Of a stretch of 64,000 bases of DNA, positions 18,000-26,889 are shown piece by piece. Within the stretch, counting starts at the first letter, position 1, and every line of letters starts with the position of its first letter. The stretch lies in the NCBI GenBank assembly GCA_965231925.1, contig OZ246894.1, positions 4,402,001 through 4,466,000 on the forward strand. The letters are read 5' to 3'. Origin of the DNA: Poriferisodalis sp965231925. GTDB lineage: Bacteria; Actinomycetota; Acidimicrobiia; Acidimicrobiales; Poriferisodalaceae. The notes under the pieces were generated by a model. That model was not told the DNA's origin, searched no databases, and saw only the letters and a list, made by a program, of their open reading frames with translations. Both the position numbers and the translations under genes were made by a program.

Positions 18000-19379
18000 T
18001 CAGAACAGCGTGAGGTATTGATCGACCTCGCCGGCGGTGACCACGCTGTGATGGGCCAGGAACTCATCTCGCTTCACCTTCGAGAAATAGTCGCGGTAGG
18101 GACCCTCGGCAGTCTCACCGAGGCCGGCGCCGAGAACACTGCAGGATGCAAGCTCGTCGGCTGCGTGCAGCAGCGTGGGCGGCAGCACCGCGATCCCCTT
18201 CGCCGCTACTTCTTCGGCGGACATGGCGTGCAGGTTGTCCGTGTTGGGCTCACCGGGATCGATGTCGTTGTCGACGCCGTCGAGCCCGCAGGCCAGATAG
18301 GCCGCGAACATCAGGTACGGGTTGGCGGCCCCGTCGCCGAGGCGGACCTCGATGCGATCGGGTTCGGGAACGCGAATCATCTGGGTGCGGTTGTTGCCGC
18401 CGTAGACCGCGTACGCCGGTGCCCAGGTGGCGCCCGATGTGGGTGCACCCACTCCCATGCGCTTGTAGGAGTTGACAATCGGGCAGACCACCGCCACCAG
18501 CGAGCGAGCGTGGCGGATGAGCCCGCCCACGAACTTGTAGGCGAGGTCGCTCAGGCCCAGCCCTTTGGTGTCGGGCCCGCCGTCGGTGCCGCCGATGAAC
18601 AGCGGCTCGTCGGTGTCGGCGGTCCACAGGCTGAGGTGGGTGTGCAGCCCGTTGCCGGTTTTGTCCGCGAACGGCTTGGGCATGAACGTGGCGTAGCGGC
18701 CGTCGCGTTGGGCCAAGGTGTGCACCATCAGCCGGAACAGGATCAGCCGGTCGGCGGTGGTGAGCGCGTCGGAGTACAGCCAGTTCTGCTCGTACTGACC
18801 GTTCGCGTCCTCGTGGTCGTTGGCGTAGTTGCCCCATCCCATGGCATCGAGGTTCTTCGACACCGCGGTGAGGTGCGGGAGCATTCGAGTGAGGCCCTTG
18901 GCGTCGTAGCACGGCAGCGTCATGTTGTCGCGGTCGTCAGCCACCGAGAGTGAACCGTCCTCGTTGCGCACCACCAGTGAGTACTCGGCCTCCACGCCGC
19001 ACTTGAGCACGAGGTTGCGCTCGGCCGCAGCTTCCAGCGCCCGGCGCAGGATCACCCGCGGCGCATAGGGCCACAGCTCACCCTCGACGGTCGGATCGCA
19101 CTGCATGGCGGCCACGTTGGGCTGCCATGGCAGCTGGGTGTACGAGGCTGGGTCGGGCAGCGCCAAGATGTCGGGGCTGGAGGGGTCTTGGCCCATCGGG
19201 CCAGCGGCGAAACCCGCAAAGCCGGCTCCGTCGGCCATCAGGCCCTCAAGGGCGCTGACCGGCACCAGCTTGGCGCACGGTTTTCCGTGCATCTCCACGA
19301 ACATGGCGTAGATGAACTCCACACCGTCGGCCTCGGCCCGGCTTCGGATCTCGTCCAGTGCGTCAGCGCTGTCGCTCAT
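18000..19379 (-). CDS. Type III glutamine-synthetase-like enzyme (GlnT / gamma-glutamylmethylamide synthetase group)
   Basis: 459 residues from ATG 19379, which has GGGGGAG 4 bases upstream. Catalytic-fold motifs include LKCGVEAEYSLVVRN (metal-binding Glu), the NGLHTHLSLW nucleotide loop, SYKRMGVGAPTSGATWAPAY and RIEVRLGDGAANPYLMFAAY. The shape matches the GlnT/GmaS branch, not housekeeping GlnA. It is divergent from glxBCD across 173 bp. In other bacteria this gene is paired with the same three subunits to make gamma-glutamylmethylamide and N-methylglutamate from methylamine, or as GlxBCD-GlnT in nitrogen metabolism. Which applies here is not decided by sequence alone. Confidence 0.86.
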   Translation of the reverse strand: MSDSADALDEIRSRAEADGVEFIYAMFVEMHGKPCAKLVPVSALEGLMADGAGFAGFAAGPMGQDPSSPDILALPDPASYTQLPWQPNVAAMQCDPTVEGELWPYAPRVILRRALEAAAERNLVLKCGVEAEYSLVVRNEDGSLSVADDRDNMTLPCYDAKGLTRMLPHLTAVSKNLDAMGWGNYANDHEDANGQYEQNWLYSDALTTADRLILFRLMVHTLAQRDGRYATFMPKPFADKTGNGLHTHLSLWTADTDEPLFIGGTDGGPDTKGLGLSDLAYKFVGGLIRHARSLVAVVCPIVNSYKRMGVGAPTSGATWAPAYAVYGGNNRTQMIRVPEPDRIEVRLGDGAANPYLMFAAYLACGLDGVDNDIDPGEPNTDNLHAMSAEEVAAKGIAVLPPTLLHAADELASCSVLGAGLGETAEGPYRDYFSKVKRDEFLAHHSVVTAGEVDQYLTLF

Positions 19380-19552
19380 GGCACTCCCCCTGCGTCCTCG
19401 CTCGGCGTTCATGGCCTGGCCGGCCGTGCCGACGCCGGGCATTCCCCACGCCGACAGTAGTCAAGGTTCTGAACAGAAAACGCGGGGCGGGGCGCTACGG
19501 TGCGGGAGGCTGGACAGACGGATGCGGGGAGTGTCGAGCCGGGGGGTGCGTC

Positions 19553-20452
19553 ATGTGCGGGATCGTGGGCCTGTTCTGCAAGACCGATGCCCACCGTCAC
19601 GAGCTGGGCCGGCTGACCGAGGTGATGCTGGCCGAGATGGGCGACCGCGGCCCCGACAGCGCCGGATTCGCCGTGTACGACGCCGGCACGCCGGGCCGAA
19701 CTCGCATCACCGTGCTGGCCGAGGGGTTGGCTGTGGATTGGGAACCGGTCGCCGAGGCCTTGGAGCGGGCCCTGGGCGCGGAGGTGTCGGTGCGCTCGGT
19801 GCACGACCATGCGGTGTTCTCCACCCATGGCGACGGCCGGGCCGCCCGCCAGTGGCTCATCGACAACGTGGCTGGCGCGACCGTGTTGGCCTACGGCAAC
19901 CAGATCGAGCTGTACAAGGCGGTGGGGTACCCCGACCAGGTGGCCGAGCGCTACGACCTGGCGTCGCGCACAGGCACGCACGCTCTGGCCCACACCCGCA
20001 TGGCCACCGAATCGGCGATCACCACCGCCGGTTCGCACCCCTTCGCCACCGGCGCCGACACCTGCCTGGTGCACAACGGATCGCTGTCCAACCACAACCG
20101 GCTGCGGCGTTTCCTGGAGGCCCACGGCGAATCGTTCCAGACCGAGAACGACTCCGAGGTTGCCGCTGGCTACCTGTCGTGGCGGATGCGCTCGGGCGAC
20201 GCCATCTCCGAAGCGCTCGAGGGTGCGCTGAACGACCTGGACGGCTTCTACACCTTCGCCATCGGCGTTGCCGACGGGTTTGCGATCCTGCGCGATCCCA
20301 TTGCCTGCAAGCCGGCAGTAGTGGCCGAGACCGACGATTGGGTGGCGATGTCGTCGGAATACCGGGCCATTGCCCGCCTGCCGGGCGCAACCGACGCTGA
20401 AGTGTGGGAACCCGAGCCGGCCCGCATCTACTCATGGAGCCTGGCCGCGTGA
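19553..20452 (+). CDS. glxB: Class II glutamine amidotransferase subunit (GlxB/MgsA-like)
   Basis: 299 residues. The mature protein would begin at Cys2 (MCGIVGLF), the N-terminal nucleophile that releases ammonia from glutamine. Further motifs: EMGDRGPDSAGFAVYD, ALAHTRMATESAITTAGSHPF and CLVHNGSLSNHNRLRR. It corresponds to the amidotransferase domain of glutamate synthase, split off as its own subunit. It is the first gene of glxB-glxC-glxD. A longer frame starts at 19358, but the Cys2 rule and the GGGGGG before 19553 fix the start. The stop (GTGA) overlaps the start of a 30-codon mini-ORF. Confidence 0.9.
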   Translation: MCGIVGLFCKTDAHRHELGRLTEVMLAEMGDRGPDSAGFAVYDAGTPGRTRITVLAEGLAVDWEPVAEALERALGAEVSVRSVHDHAVFSTHGDGRAARQWLIDNVAGATVLAYGNQIELYKAVGYPDQVAERYDLASRTGTHALAHTRMATESAITTAGSHPFATGADTCLVHNGSLSNHNRLRRFLEAHGESFQTENDSEVAAGYLSWRMRSGDAISEALEGALNDLDGFYTFAIGVADGFAILRDPIACKPAVVAETDDWVAMSSEYRAIARLPGATDAEVWEPEPARIYSWSLAA

Positions 20453-20541
20453 CCGGCCGCCAGACGCCGGTCGATCTCAGGTGCCGCCGCGACGGCATCG
20501 CTGGGCGACTGCGCTCGCGGGGCATCGCGTGGGAGCAATGA
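20449..20541 (+). CDS. Bridging mini-ORF between glxB and glxC (30 codons)
   Basis: GTG at 20449 overlaps the glxB stop (GTGA). The frame runs 30 codons and its stop overlaps the glxC start (ATGA at 20538). It therefore fills the gap exactly. The peptide is basic (MTGRQTPVDLRCRRDG start) with no known fold. It may serve only to couple translation; five such cases occur in the window. Confidence 0.35.
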   Translation: MTGRQTPVDLRCRRDGIAGRLRSRGIAWEQ

Positions 20542-21272
20542 GCGGGTCCATGCGGGCGTTCGACCTGGCCGAGGTGACCAAGCGAGAGCTCAACCAGACG
20601 CTGCACGACGCCGCGGATGGCGGATCGTTTGAGGTGATCAACCCGCGGGGCGCGCATGCGGTGGCCTGCGGGATCACGTCGGACATCGAGGTGGTGGTGC
20701 GCGGCTCGGTGGGCTACTACTGCGCCGGCATGCACCAGCGGGGCAGCGTGCGGGTGGAAGGCAACGCCAGCACCGGCCTGGCCGAGAACATCATGTCGGG
20801 GACGGTGCGCATCACCGGCAACGCCACGATGTCGGCGGGTGCGACCGGTTGCGGCGGCCTGCTGGTGGTGGGCGGAAACGCCGGTGCGCGGTGCGGCATC
20901 TCGATGAAGGGCGTCGACATTGTGGTGGGTGGCAACGTCGGACACATGAGCGCGTTCATGGCCCAAGCCGGGAACCTGGTGGTCTGCGGCGACGCTGCTG
21001 GCGACCTGGGCGACTCCATCTACGAGGCCCAGATCTTCGTCCGGGGCGACGTTGAGTCGCTGGGCGCCGACTGCGTCGAGAAGGAGATGCGGCCCGAGCA
21101 CCGGGAGCTGCTGACGTTGCTGCTCGGCGCAGCGGCTCCCGTGACCCGCGGTGTGTTCGCTGAAGAATTCCGCCGGTTCGGGTCGGCCCGCCGTCTGTAC
21201 AACTTCGCCGTCGACGATGTGGCCGCGCTGGAGGCCACAGCGCGAGGCGAGCAAGGGAACGCGAGCCAATGA
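20538..21272 (+). CDS. glxC: GXGXG-domain subunit (GlxC/MgsB-like)
   Basis: 244 residues matching the C-terminal GXGXG beta-helix domain of the glutamate synthase large subunit. Repeated turns are visible: GSVRVEGNASTGLAENIMSG, GGLLVVGGNAGARCGISMKG, VDIVVGGNVGHM and NLVVCGDAAGDLGDSI. The domain is structural, holding the amidotransferase and synthase subunits together. GGGAG lies close before ATG 20538. Its stop overlaps the glxD start by 4 bp (ATGA at 21269), so the two are coupled. Confidence 0.88.
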   Translation: MSGSMRAFDLAEVTKRELNQTLHDAADGGSFEVINPRGAHAVACGITSDIEVVVRGSVGYYCAGMHQRGSVRVEGNASTGLAENIMSGTVRITGNATMSAGATGCGGLLVVGGNAGARCGISMKGVDIVVGGNVGHMSAFMAQAGNLVVCGDAAGDLGDSIYEAQIFVRGDVESLGADCVEKEMRPEHRELLTLLLGAAAPVTRGVFAEEFRRFGSARRLYNFAVDDVAALEATARGEQGNASQ

Positions 21273-22687
21273 CCGGGGCGCCAAGCCGTGACGACGAGAC
21301 AAGCAGGCCAGCAGACCGGTCAGCAGGTCCGCCCGCCGCAGACCGCGACCTGAAGCCATTCGCCGAACCAGGCCCGGAGCACTGGCACCTGCGCGAGTCC
21401 TACACCTTCGACCGCAACGTGATCGCCGAGATCCGCCGGGCGGCCAACACCGGCATTTACCGCATCCGGGGCTGGGGGGCCAAGCGCCGCCTGCCCACCC
21501 TGGACGACCTGGTGTTCCTCGGCGCGTCGATGTCGCGCTACCCGCTGGAGGGATACCGCGAGGCCTGCGGCACCGACGTGGTGATCGGCGAAGACCGGGC
21601 CGAGCGGCCTATTCGCCTGCAGATCCCCGTCACCATCGCCGGCATGAGCTTTGGCTCGCTGTCGGCCGAGGCCAAAGAGGCACTCGGACGGGGAGCTTCG
21701 GCGGCCGGCACCTCCACGACCACCGGCGACGGCGGCATGACCATGGAGGAGCGCGAGCACTCGGGGGTGCTCGTCTACCAGTACCTGCCATCGCGTTACG
21801 GCATGAACCCCGACCATCTCCGGATGGCCGACGCCATTGAGGTGGTGGTTGGCCAGGGCGCCAAGCCGGGCGGTGGCGGGATGCTGCTGGGCCAGAAGAT
21901 CACCGAACGGGTGGCCGAGATGCGCACCCTGCCCACCGGGATCGACCAGCGCTCTGCTTGCCGCCACCCCGACTGGACCGGCCCCGACGATTTGGAGATC
22001 AAGATCGGCGAGCTGCGCGAGATCACCGACTGGCAGGTGCCGATCTACGTGAAGGTGGGCGCGGCCCGCCCGTACTACGACACGGCGCTGGCCGTGAAGG
22101 CCGGCGCCGATGCCGTGGTCGTGGACGGCATGCAGGGCGGCACCGCCGCCACCCAGGACGTGTTCATCGAGCACGTCGGCATCCCGACGATTGCCGCCAT
22201 TCCCGAAGCCGTCCGGGCACTGCGCGAGCTCGGCGTGCACCGCCGCGAGGTGAAGCTGATTGCGGCGGGGGGTTTCCGCTCGGGCGCCGACGTTGCCAAG
22301 GCGCTGGCGCTCGGCGCCGACGCTGCCTCGATCGGCACCGCAGCGCTGATCGCCATCGGCGACAACGACCCGGCCTACGAGGCCGAGTACCGCGAGCTGG
22401 GCACCTCAGCCGGGTTCTGGGAGGATTTCCAGGCCGGCACCGACCCCGCCGGCATCACCACCCAAAACCCTGATCTGTCAGCCCGGCTCGACCCGGTGCT
22501 CGCCGGGCGCCGCCTCGCCAACTACCTGCAGGTGCTCACCATTGAGACGCAGATCCTGGCCCGCGCCAACGGCAAATCGCACGTCCTGAACCTGGAACCC
22601 GAAGACTTGGCAGCGCTCACTGTGGAAGCCGCCGCGATGGCGCATGTTCCGCTGGCCGGCACCAACTGGATACCTGGCGCCGACTGA
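21269..22687 (+). CDS. glxD: FMN-binding glutamate-synthase-family subunit (GlxD/MgsC-like)
   Basis: 472 residues with the FMN/iron-sulfur TIM-barrel synthase domain: IPVTIAGMSFGSLSAEAKEA, then TTTGDGGMTMEER, QGAKPGGGGMLLGQKI, VKVGAARPYYDTALAVKAGA, VVDGMQGGTAATQDVFIEHV and IAAGGFRSGADVAKALALGA. It would use ammonia channelled from GlxB (or methylamine in the Mgs version) to form glutamate or N-methylglutamate from 2-oxoglutarate or glutamate. No mgdABCD dehydrogenase genes are near, so full methylamine oxidation is not encoded here. Confidence 0.9.
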   Translation: MTGAPSRDDETSRPADRSAGPPAADRDLKPFAEPGPEHWHLRESYTFDRNVIAEIRRAANTGIYRIRGWGAKRRLPTLDDLVFLGASMSRYPLEGYREACGTDVVIGEDRAERPIRLQIPVTIAGMSFGSLSAEAKEALGRGASAAGTSTTTGDGGMTMEEREHSGVLVYQYLPSRYGMNPDHLRMADAIEVVVGQGAKPGGGGMLLGQKITERVAEMRTLPTGIDQRSACRHPDWTGPDDLEIKIGELREITDWQVPIYVKVGAARPYYDTALAVKAGADAVVVDGMQGGTAATQDVFIEHVGIPTIAAIPEAVRALRELGVHRREVKLIAAGGFRSGADVAKALALGADAASIGTAALIAIGDNDPAYEAEYRELGTSAGFWEDFQAGTDPAGITTQNPDLSARLDPVLAGRRLANYLQVLTIETQILARANGKSHVLNLEPEDLAALTVEAAAMAHVPLAGTNWIPGAD

Positions 22688-22698
22688 TTCAGCGTCTG

Positions 22699-23475
22699 CT
22701 AGCGGCCCTGCCACTGAGGCGGGCGCTTCTCGGAGAACGCGCGGGGGCCTTCGATGTAGTCGGCGCTGTTGCTCATGGCGCGCACAGCGTCGTAGCGGCC
22801 TTCGTGGGCGGCTCGCGCCCCGGCCTCGTTGAGGCCCTGCATCGCTGCCTGCTTCGTGGCCCGGATCGACATCGGTGAGCACTCCAGCACCATCTCGGCC
22901 CAGCGACGTGCACATGCGAGCGCCTCGCCTTGGGGAACCACCTCGGCGACGATGCCCATCTCCTTCGCCTCGGCGGCCGGCACGTGGCGGCCGGTCAGCA
23001 TCATGCTCATCGCGCGCTTCAGCCCGATATGGCGGGGGAGGCGATGCACGCCCCCCGCGAGTGCGGCCAGGCCCACCTTCGGCTCGGGCAGCGCGAGCAG
23101 CGCATTCTCCGAGGCCACGATGATGTCGCAGGCCAGCGCGATCTCGAAGCCGCCGCCCATCGCCACGCCGTTCACTGCCGCGATGATCGGCTTGTCGAGA
23201 TCCCAGCGCGACGTCAAACCGCCGAAACCCGACGATGGCATGGCAGAGCGGTCGCCCCCCTCGGCCTGGTAGCGCAGGTCGTTGCCGGCCGAGAATGCAC
23301 GGTCTCCCTCGCCGGTCACGATGGCCACCCACAGCTCCGGATCGTTCTGGAACTCGTCGAAGAGGTCCGCCATCTCGGCGTTGCCCGGCGGGTGCAGCGC
23401 ATTCATCCGCTCCGGCCGGTTGATCGTGACGACGAACAAGTGCCCGTCGCGCTCCCCATAACAGAATTCACCCAT
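22699..23475 (-). CDS. Enoyl-CoA hydratase/isomerase family protein
   Basis: 258 residues of the crotonase fold. The oxyanion-hole segments are DRAFSAGNDLRYQAEGGD and AAVNGVAMGGGFEIALACDIIVAS. The segment ALPEPKVGLAALAGGVHRLPRHIG supplies the usual first glutamate, but the second acidic position is not obvious, so hydratase activity is uncertain. It converges tail to tail with glxD (12 bp apart) and is divergent from the SulP gene. Its CoA substrate is unknown. Confidence 0.84.
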   Translation of the reverse strand: MGEFCYGERDGHLFVVTINRPERMNALHPPGNAEMADLFDEFQNDPELWVAIVTGEGDRAFSAGNDLRYQAEGGDRSAMPSSGFGGLTSRWDLDKPIIAAVNGVAMGGGFEIALACDIIVASENALLALPEPKVGLAALAGGVHRLPRHIGLKRAMSMMLTGRHVPAAEAKEMGIVAEVVPQGEALACARRWAEMVLECSPMSIRATKQAAMQGLNEAGARAAHEGRYDAVRAMSNSADYIEGPRAFSEKRPPQWQGR

Positions 23476-23534
23476 GCCGCGGGAACCTAGTGCTCAGGAG
23501 GCTGTTTCGCTTATTGTCGTGCGGGGGGCTGCGA

Positions 23535-25181
23535 ATGCAAGCTCGGGGGTACAACCTGCGCACGCTGCGGGGCGACATCTTCGGCGGTGTCACCACGGCG
23601 GTCGTCGGACTGCCGGTCGCGCTCGCCTTCGGTGTGGCCTCGGGCCTCGGGGCCATGGCCGGCCTGTACGGCGCCATCGCGTTGGGCTTTTTCGCCGCCG
23701 TGTTCGGCGGCACGCGCTCGCAGATCTCCGGACCCACCGGCCCCATGGCCGTGGCCATGGCCGTCGTCATCACCGAACACGCCTCGACGCTTCAAGAAGC
23801 GCTCACCGTTGTCGTGATGGCCGGGGTCATCCAGGCGCTGCTGGGCATCCTGCGATTCGGCCGTTTCGTCTCCTACACGCCGTACTCGGTGATCTCGGGC
23901 TTCATGTCGGGCGTCGGCATCATCATCATCATCCTGCAGACGCTTCCGGCACTGGGCGTCGAGGGATCCAGGGGCGGCCCGCTCGACGTCATGCGCGGCT
24001 GGCCCGACGCCATCGTAAACCTCGATGCCAGCGCCGTGGCCATCGCGGCCGTCAGCTTGGGCGTGTGCATCTTCTGGCCTGCCCGATTGCATCGCTGGTT
24101 TCCCGCAACGCTCGCGGCCCTTGCCGTGGGGACCCTGATGGGCGTGCTCCTCCTCGGCGACGCGCCGGTCATTGGCGAGGTGCCCTCCGGCTTGCCGGAT
24201 CTCCAGGCGCCGCTGCTGTCGTTGGGGGTCTTGGCTGCAGCGGTGCAGCCCGCCGTCACGCTCGCACTGCTGGGCGCCGTCGACAGCCTGCTGACGTCGC
24301 TGATCGCCGACTCGATGACGCGCACGCGGCACAACGCCAACCAAGAGCTCATCGGACAGGGCTTGGGCAATATCGCTGCGGGCCTGGTCGGGGGTTTGCC
24401 CGGGGCCGGGGCCACCGTGGGAACCGTGGTGAACATCCGGGCCGGCGGCAGCACCCGAGTTTCGGGCGCGCTGCGTGCCATCGTGCTGCTGGCCGTCGTG
24501 CTGGGAGCGGGACGCTATGTCGAGTCGGTGCCGCTCGCCGCGCTCGCCGGCATCTTGCTGAAGGTCGGCTGGGACATCGTGGACTGGCGGTTCCTTAAAC
24601 GCATGCACCACGTGCAGCGCGAGCACCTGATGATCATGGGCATCACCATGGTGCTGACGGTGGTGCTCAACCTGATCACTGCTGTGGCGATCGGGCTCAT
24701 CGTGGCGGCGATGTCTGCCGCCCGCCAATTCGAACGGCTCCAGCTCGACAGCGTCGTCTCGGTGCCACTGCTCGACGTGAGCTTCCTGGGCGAAGATGCC
24801 AACGAGGCAGACGAGGCCACGCCAGGCGAATTCTCAGCACGGGTCGGGCTGGTCGCGCTTCGAGGCACGTTTACGGTTGCGTCGTCGAAGAGCCTCATCG
24901 ACATCCTGGGCGCGGACATCGCCGAACACGAAATCGTCATTATCGACTTCACCGACACGGTGTACATCGACGACAGCGCGGCAATGCTGGTGGAGTACCT
25001 CATAGACACGGCAGTGGAGGCCAAGACCGAAGTCATCGTGATGGGACTCAGCGGTCCGCCGGCGAGCAGCCTGCGCGCACTGAACGCACTCCAGAAAGTG
25101 CCGAGAAACCGATTCGTGCCGACACTGGATGCGGCTCGAACGGTGGCTCGGATCTTGCTGAAACTGCCTGAGCCGAAGTGA
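23535..25181 (+). CDS. SulP-family anion transporter with STAS domain
   Basis: 548 residues. About 11 membrane segments occupy residues 10-405, including FGVASGLGAMAGLYGAIALG, SQISGPTGPMAVAMAVVI and NQELIGQGLGNIAAGLVGGLPGAG, which are SulP signatures. A cytoplasmic STAS domain (about 425-540) has VIIDFTDTVYIDDSAAMLVE. SulP proteins carry sulfate, bicarbonate or other anions, and STAS domains regulate them. GTG at 23490 would add 15 basic residues, but ATG 23535 has GGGGGG upstream and is preferred. With sulfur genes nearby, sulfate is plausible but not shown. Confidence 0.86.
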   Translation: MQARGYNLRTLRGDIFGGVTTAVVGLPVALAFGVASGLGAMAGLYGAIALGFFAAVFGGTRSQISGPTGPMAVAMAVVITEHASTLQEALTVVVMAGVIQALLGILRFGRFVSYTPYSVISGFMSGVGIIIIILQTLPALGVEGSRGGPLDVMRGWPDAIVNLDASAVAIAAVSLGVCIFWPARLHRWFPATLAALAVGTLMGVLLLGDAPVIGEVPSGLPDLQAPLLSLGVLAAAVQPAVTLALLGAVDSLLTSLIADSMTRTRHNANQELIGQGLGNIAAGLVGGLPGAGATVGTVVNIRAGGSTRVSGALRAIVLLAVVLGAGRYVESVPLAALAGILLKVGWDIVDWRFLKRMHHVQREHLMIMGITMVLTVVLNLITAVAIGLIVAAMSAARQFERLQLDSVVSVPLLDVSFLGEDANEADEATPGEFSARVGLVALRGTFTVASSKSLIDILGADIAEHEIVIIDFTDTVYIDDSAAMLVEYLIDTAVEAKTEVIVMGLSGPPASSLRALNALQKVPRNRFVPTLDAARTVARILLKLPEPK

Positions 25182-25210
25182 GCCGACCGGCGGCGAGTGC
25201 GACGGCCTGC

Positions 25211-25789
25211 TCAGTCGTTCGGCGAGTAAATGGGGTGCGTCCCGAACTGATTCTTCGCGACGGGCTTGCCGGTTTCAGCGAAGTAGGCGGTGCCCCGCAC
25301 GACCGAATCGAGATATGACGGCAGCGGCCGGCGGATCATGTGCTCGGCGTAGTGCTCCCGCTCGGCAGCCGGCACGTCGTCGCGCAGCAGCGCCACCACC
25401 TTGATGGTGAAGTCGCTGCCGGTCTCGGCCTCTGAGATGCGCCAGCGCACGAGCGCCGTAGGGGCCTGCGGCGGGCCGAGCAGCAAGTCGTAACCGACGC
25501 CGTCGAACCAGTCGGCGAATTCTCGCTGGTAGTGGACGCCGCTGTAGTAATAGACGTGGTCGCGGCTGGCGGCGCCGTCCCACACGTTGATCTCGTTGCG
25601 TTCGCAGAACGGGTGGATGTTGCCGAGGTTGCCGGGCGGGCTGATGGCGGCCCAGATGTCGGGCGGCGGGGCTGCCACGGCAACCCTGCCGATGATCGGC
25701 TGCATCATCTCGTAGCCGCCGCCTGCGTGACTCGCCACCAAGGCTCCGTCCGAAGCCGTCAACGCGCCGCTCGTCGCTTCGTCATCCAT
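25211..25789 (-). CDS. SRPBCC (START-like) family protein
   Basis: 192 residues from ATG 25789. The helix-grip fold is suggested by IIGRVAVAAPPPDIWAAIS, followed by NLGNIHPFCERNEI, then VRWRISEAETGSDFTIKVVA and a long C-terminal helix. These are small ligand-binding proteins, often in polyketide, lipid or aromatic pathways. No catalytic residues are recognisable. The frame extends upstream to 25930, but the extra part looks non-native. It is divergent from the membrane gene at 25924. Confidence 0.65.
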   Translation of the reverse strand: MDDEATSGALTASDGALVASHAGGGYEMMQPIIGRVAVAAPPPDIWAAISPPGNLGNIHPFCERNEINVWDGAASRDHVYYYSGVHYQREFADWFDGVGYDLLLGPPQAPTALVRWRISEAETGSDFTIKVVALLRDDVPAAEREHYAEHMIRRPLPSYLDSVVRGTAYFAETGKPVAKNQFGTHPIYSPND

Positions 25790-25923
25790 GCCGTCATTGT
25801 GACCGATGTTCTGCAGCGGCGCAGCTGACGCTCGGCCGACGCTCCGCAGTCCGATTTGTGCCGTCACGCCCGAACTAATCTCGGCCTCAGGCCCGAATGA
25901 GTGGCCGTAGGGGGGCAGCGGAC

Positions 25924-26664
25924 ATGTCAATGGTGCTCGAGAAGATCAACAGCTACACCCGACGGCAGCGTGGCGGCTTCGCGCTGCTGTACGGCGGCTT
26001 GCTCGCGCTGATGATGGGAGTCATCGAGCCCGGCGGCGTCATCGTCCGGAGCGCAGATCGGGTGGATTTCGTCGGCCGGATCGATGCGATGGCCGATCTC
26101 GCTTGGCTGAGCCACCTGACTTCCATCTTCATCGCCATCGCCGCGGTGACCATCATCGCCGGCCTCATGGTGGTGTGGAACACCGCGCACGAGGAAGGGC
26201 TCGACTGCACCGGTACGCGCTATGGCCTGATGATGGCGGGCATCGGCTCCGGCATTGCAGTGCTCGGCGAGGGCCTCGACATGATGATGGTCGTCGCGAT
26301 CGACGACGGCCTCGGCGCCGGTGCCGCGGCGGGGTCTGACGCCGTCATGCAAGTCGCTCTTGCGATGCACTCAGTCAAGGTGGGGTTCGCCTTCATGGCA
26401 ATCCCGCTGGTGATGTTGGGCGCCGCGTCGATGGCCCTTGGCTTGATACCGATCCTGCCCAAGGGCTTCCACCGCAGCGCTGCGCTCTTCACGGCCGCCG
26501 TGGGCATCGTGTGGACGGTGCTGTTCTGGATCATTGCGGCGATCGTCGACTTCGAGGGCTGGGACGTCATCACCGGCATCGGCGGCCTGGTCGCCGTGCT
26601 GTGGCTGATGCTGCTGGGCCGGTCGATGATCAGCGGCTCGATCGGCGCTCACAACAACACCTAG
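25924..26664 (+). CDS. Multi-pass membrane protein of unknown function
   Basis: 246 residues from ATG 25924, preceded by GGGGGCAGCGGAC. Six or so hydrophobic helices are visible: YGGLLALMMGVIEPGGVI, then LTSIFIAIAAVTIIAGLMVVW, GLMMAGIGSGIAVLGEGLDM, VGFAFMAIPLVMLGAASMAL, AALFTAAVGIVWTVLFWIIA and ITGIGGLVAVLWLMLLG. There is no catalytic motif I recognise. The stop codon TAG lies inside the left end of the 106-bp MITE-like element, so the native C-terminus may have been changed by that insertion. Confidence 0.7.
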   Translation: MSMVLEKINSYTRRQRGGFALLYGGLLALMMGVIEPGGVIVRSADRVDFVGRIDAMADLAWLSHLTSIFIAIAAVTIIAGLMVVWNTAHEEGLDCTGTRYGLMMAGIGSGIAVLGEGLDMMMVVAIDDGLGAGAAAGSDAVMQVALAMHSVKVGFAFMAIPLVMLGAASMALGLIPILPKGFHRSAALFTAAVGIVWTVLFWIIAAIVDFEGWDVITGIGGLVAVLWLMLLGRSMISGSIGAHNNT

Positions 26665-26766
26665 CAGGATGCTGAAAAAGTCAATTTCGGGTGGTTGCCG
26701 AACGCGAACCCGCAGGTCAGGGGAGTGCACTTCCGGCCAAACCTGCATATTTCAGCATCCTGCTAG
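26661..26766. mobile_element. 106-bp MITE-like element with perfect terminal inverted repeats
   Basis: A perfect 17-bp inverted repeat bounds the element: CTAGCAGGATGCTGAAA at 26661-26677 and its reverse complement at 26750-26766. The outer CTAG on each side is its own complement, so it can be read as a 4-bp target duplication around 13-bp ends. The interior has no coding capacity. The ends resemble those of IS1182/IS5-type transposons (family recall, not searched). It overlaps the stop codon of the membrane gene before it. Confidence 0.8.
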
Positions 26767-26889
26767 AGGCGCAGCAGTGGCCCGAGCGGCCCGTGAGCGC
26801 AGCGAACTAGAGCGGGAAACAACTGGCGCGACAGCGGGAGGGTTCACCCACCCGCGCGTCCCCTCGTTCAGCGCCTGGGCCGAACCGGC

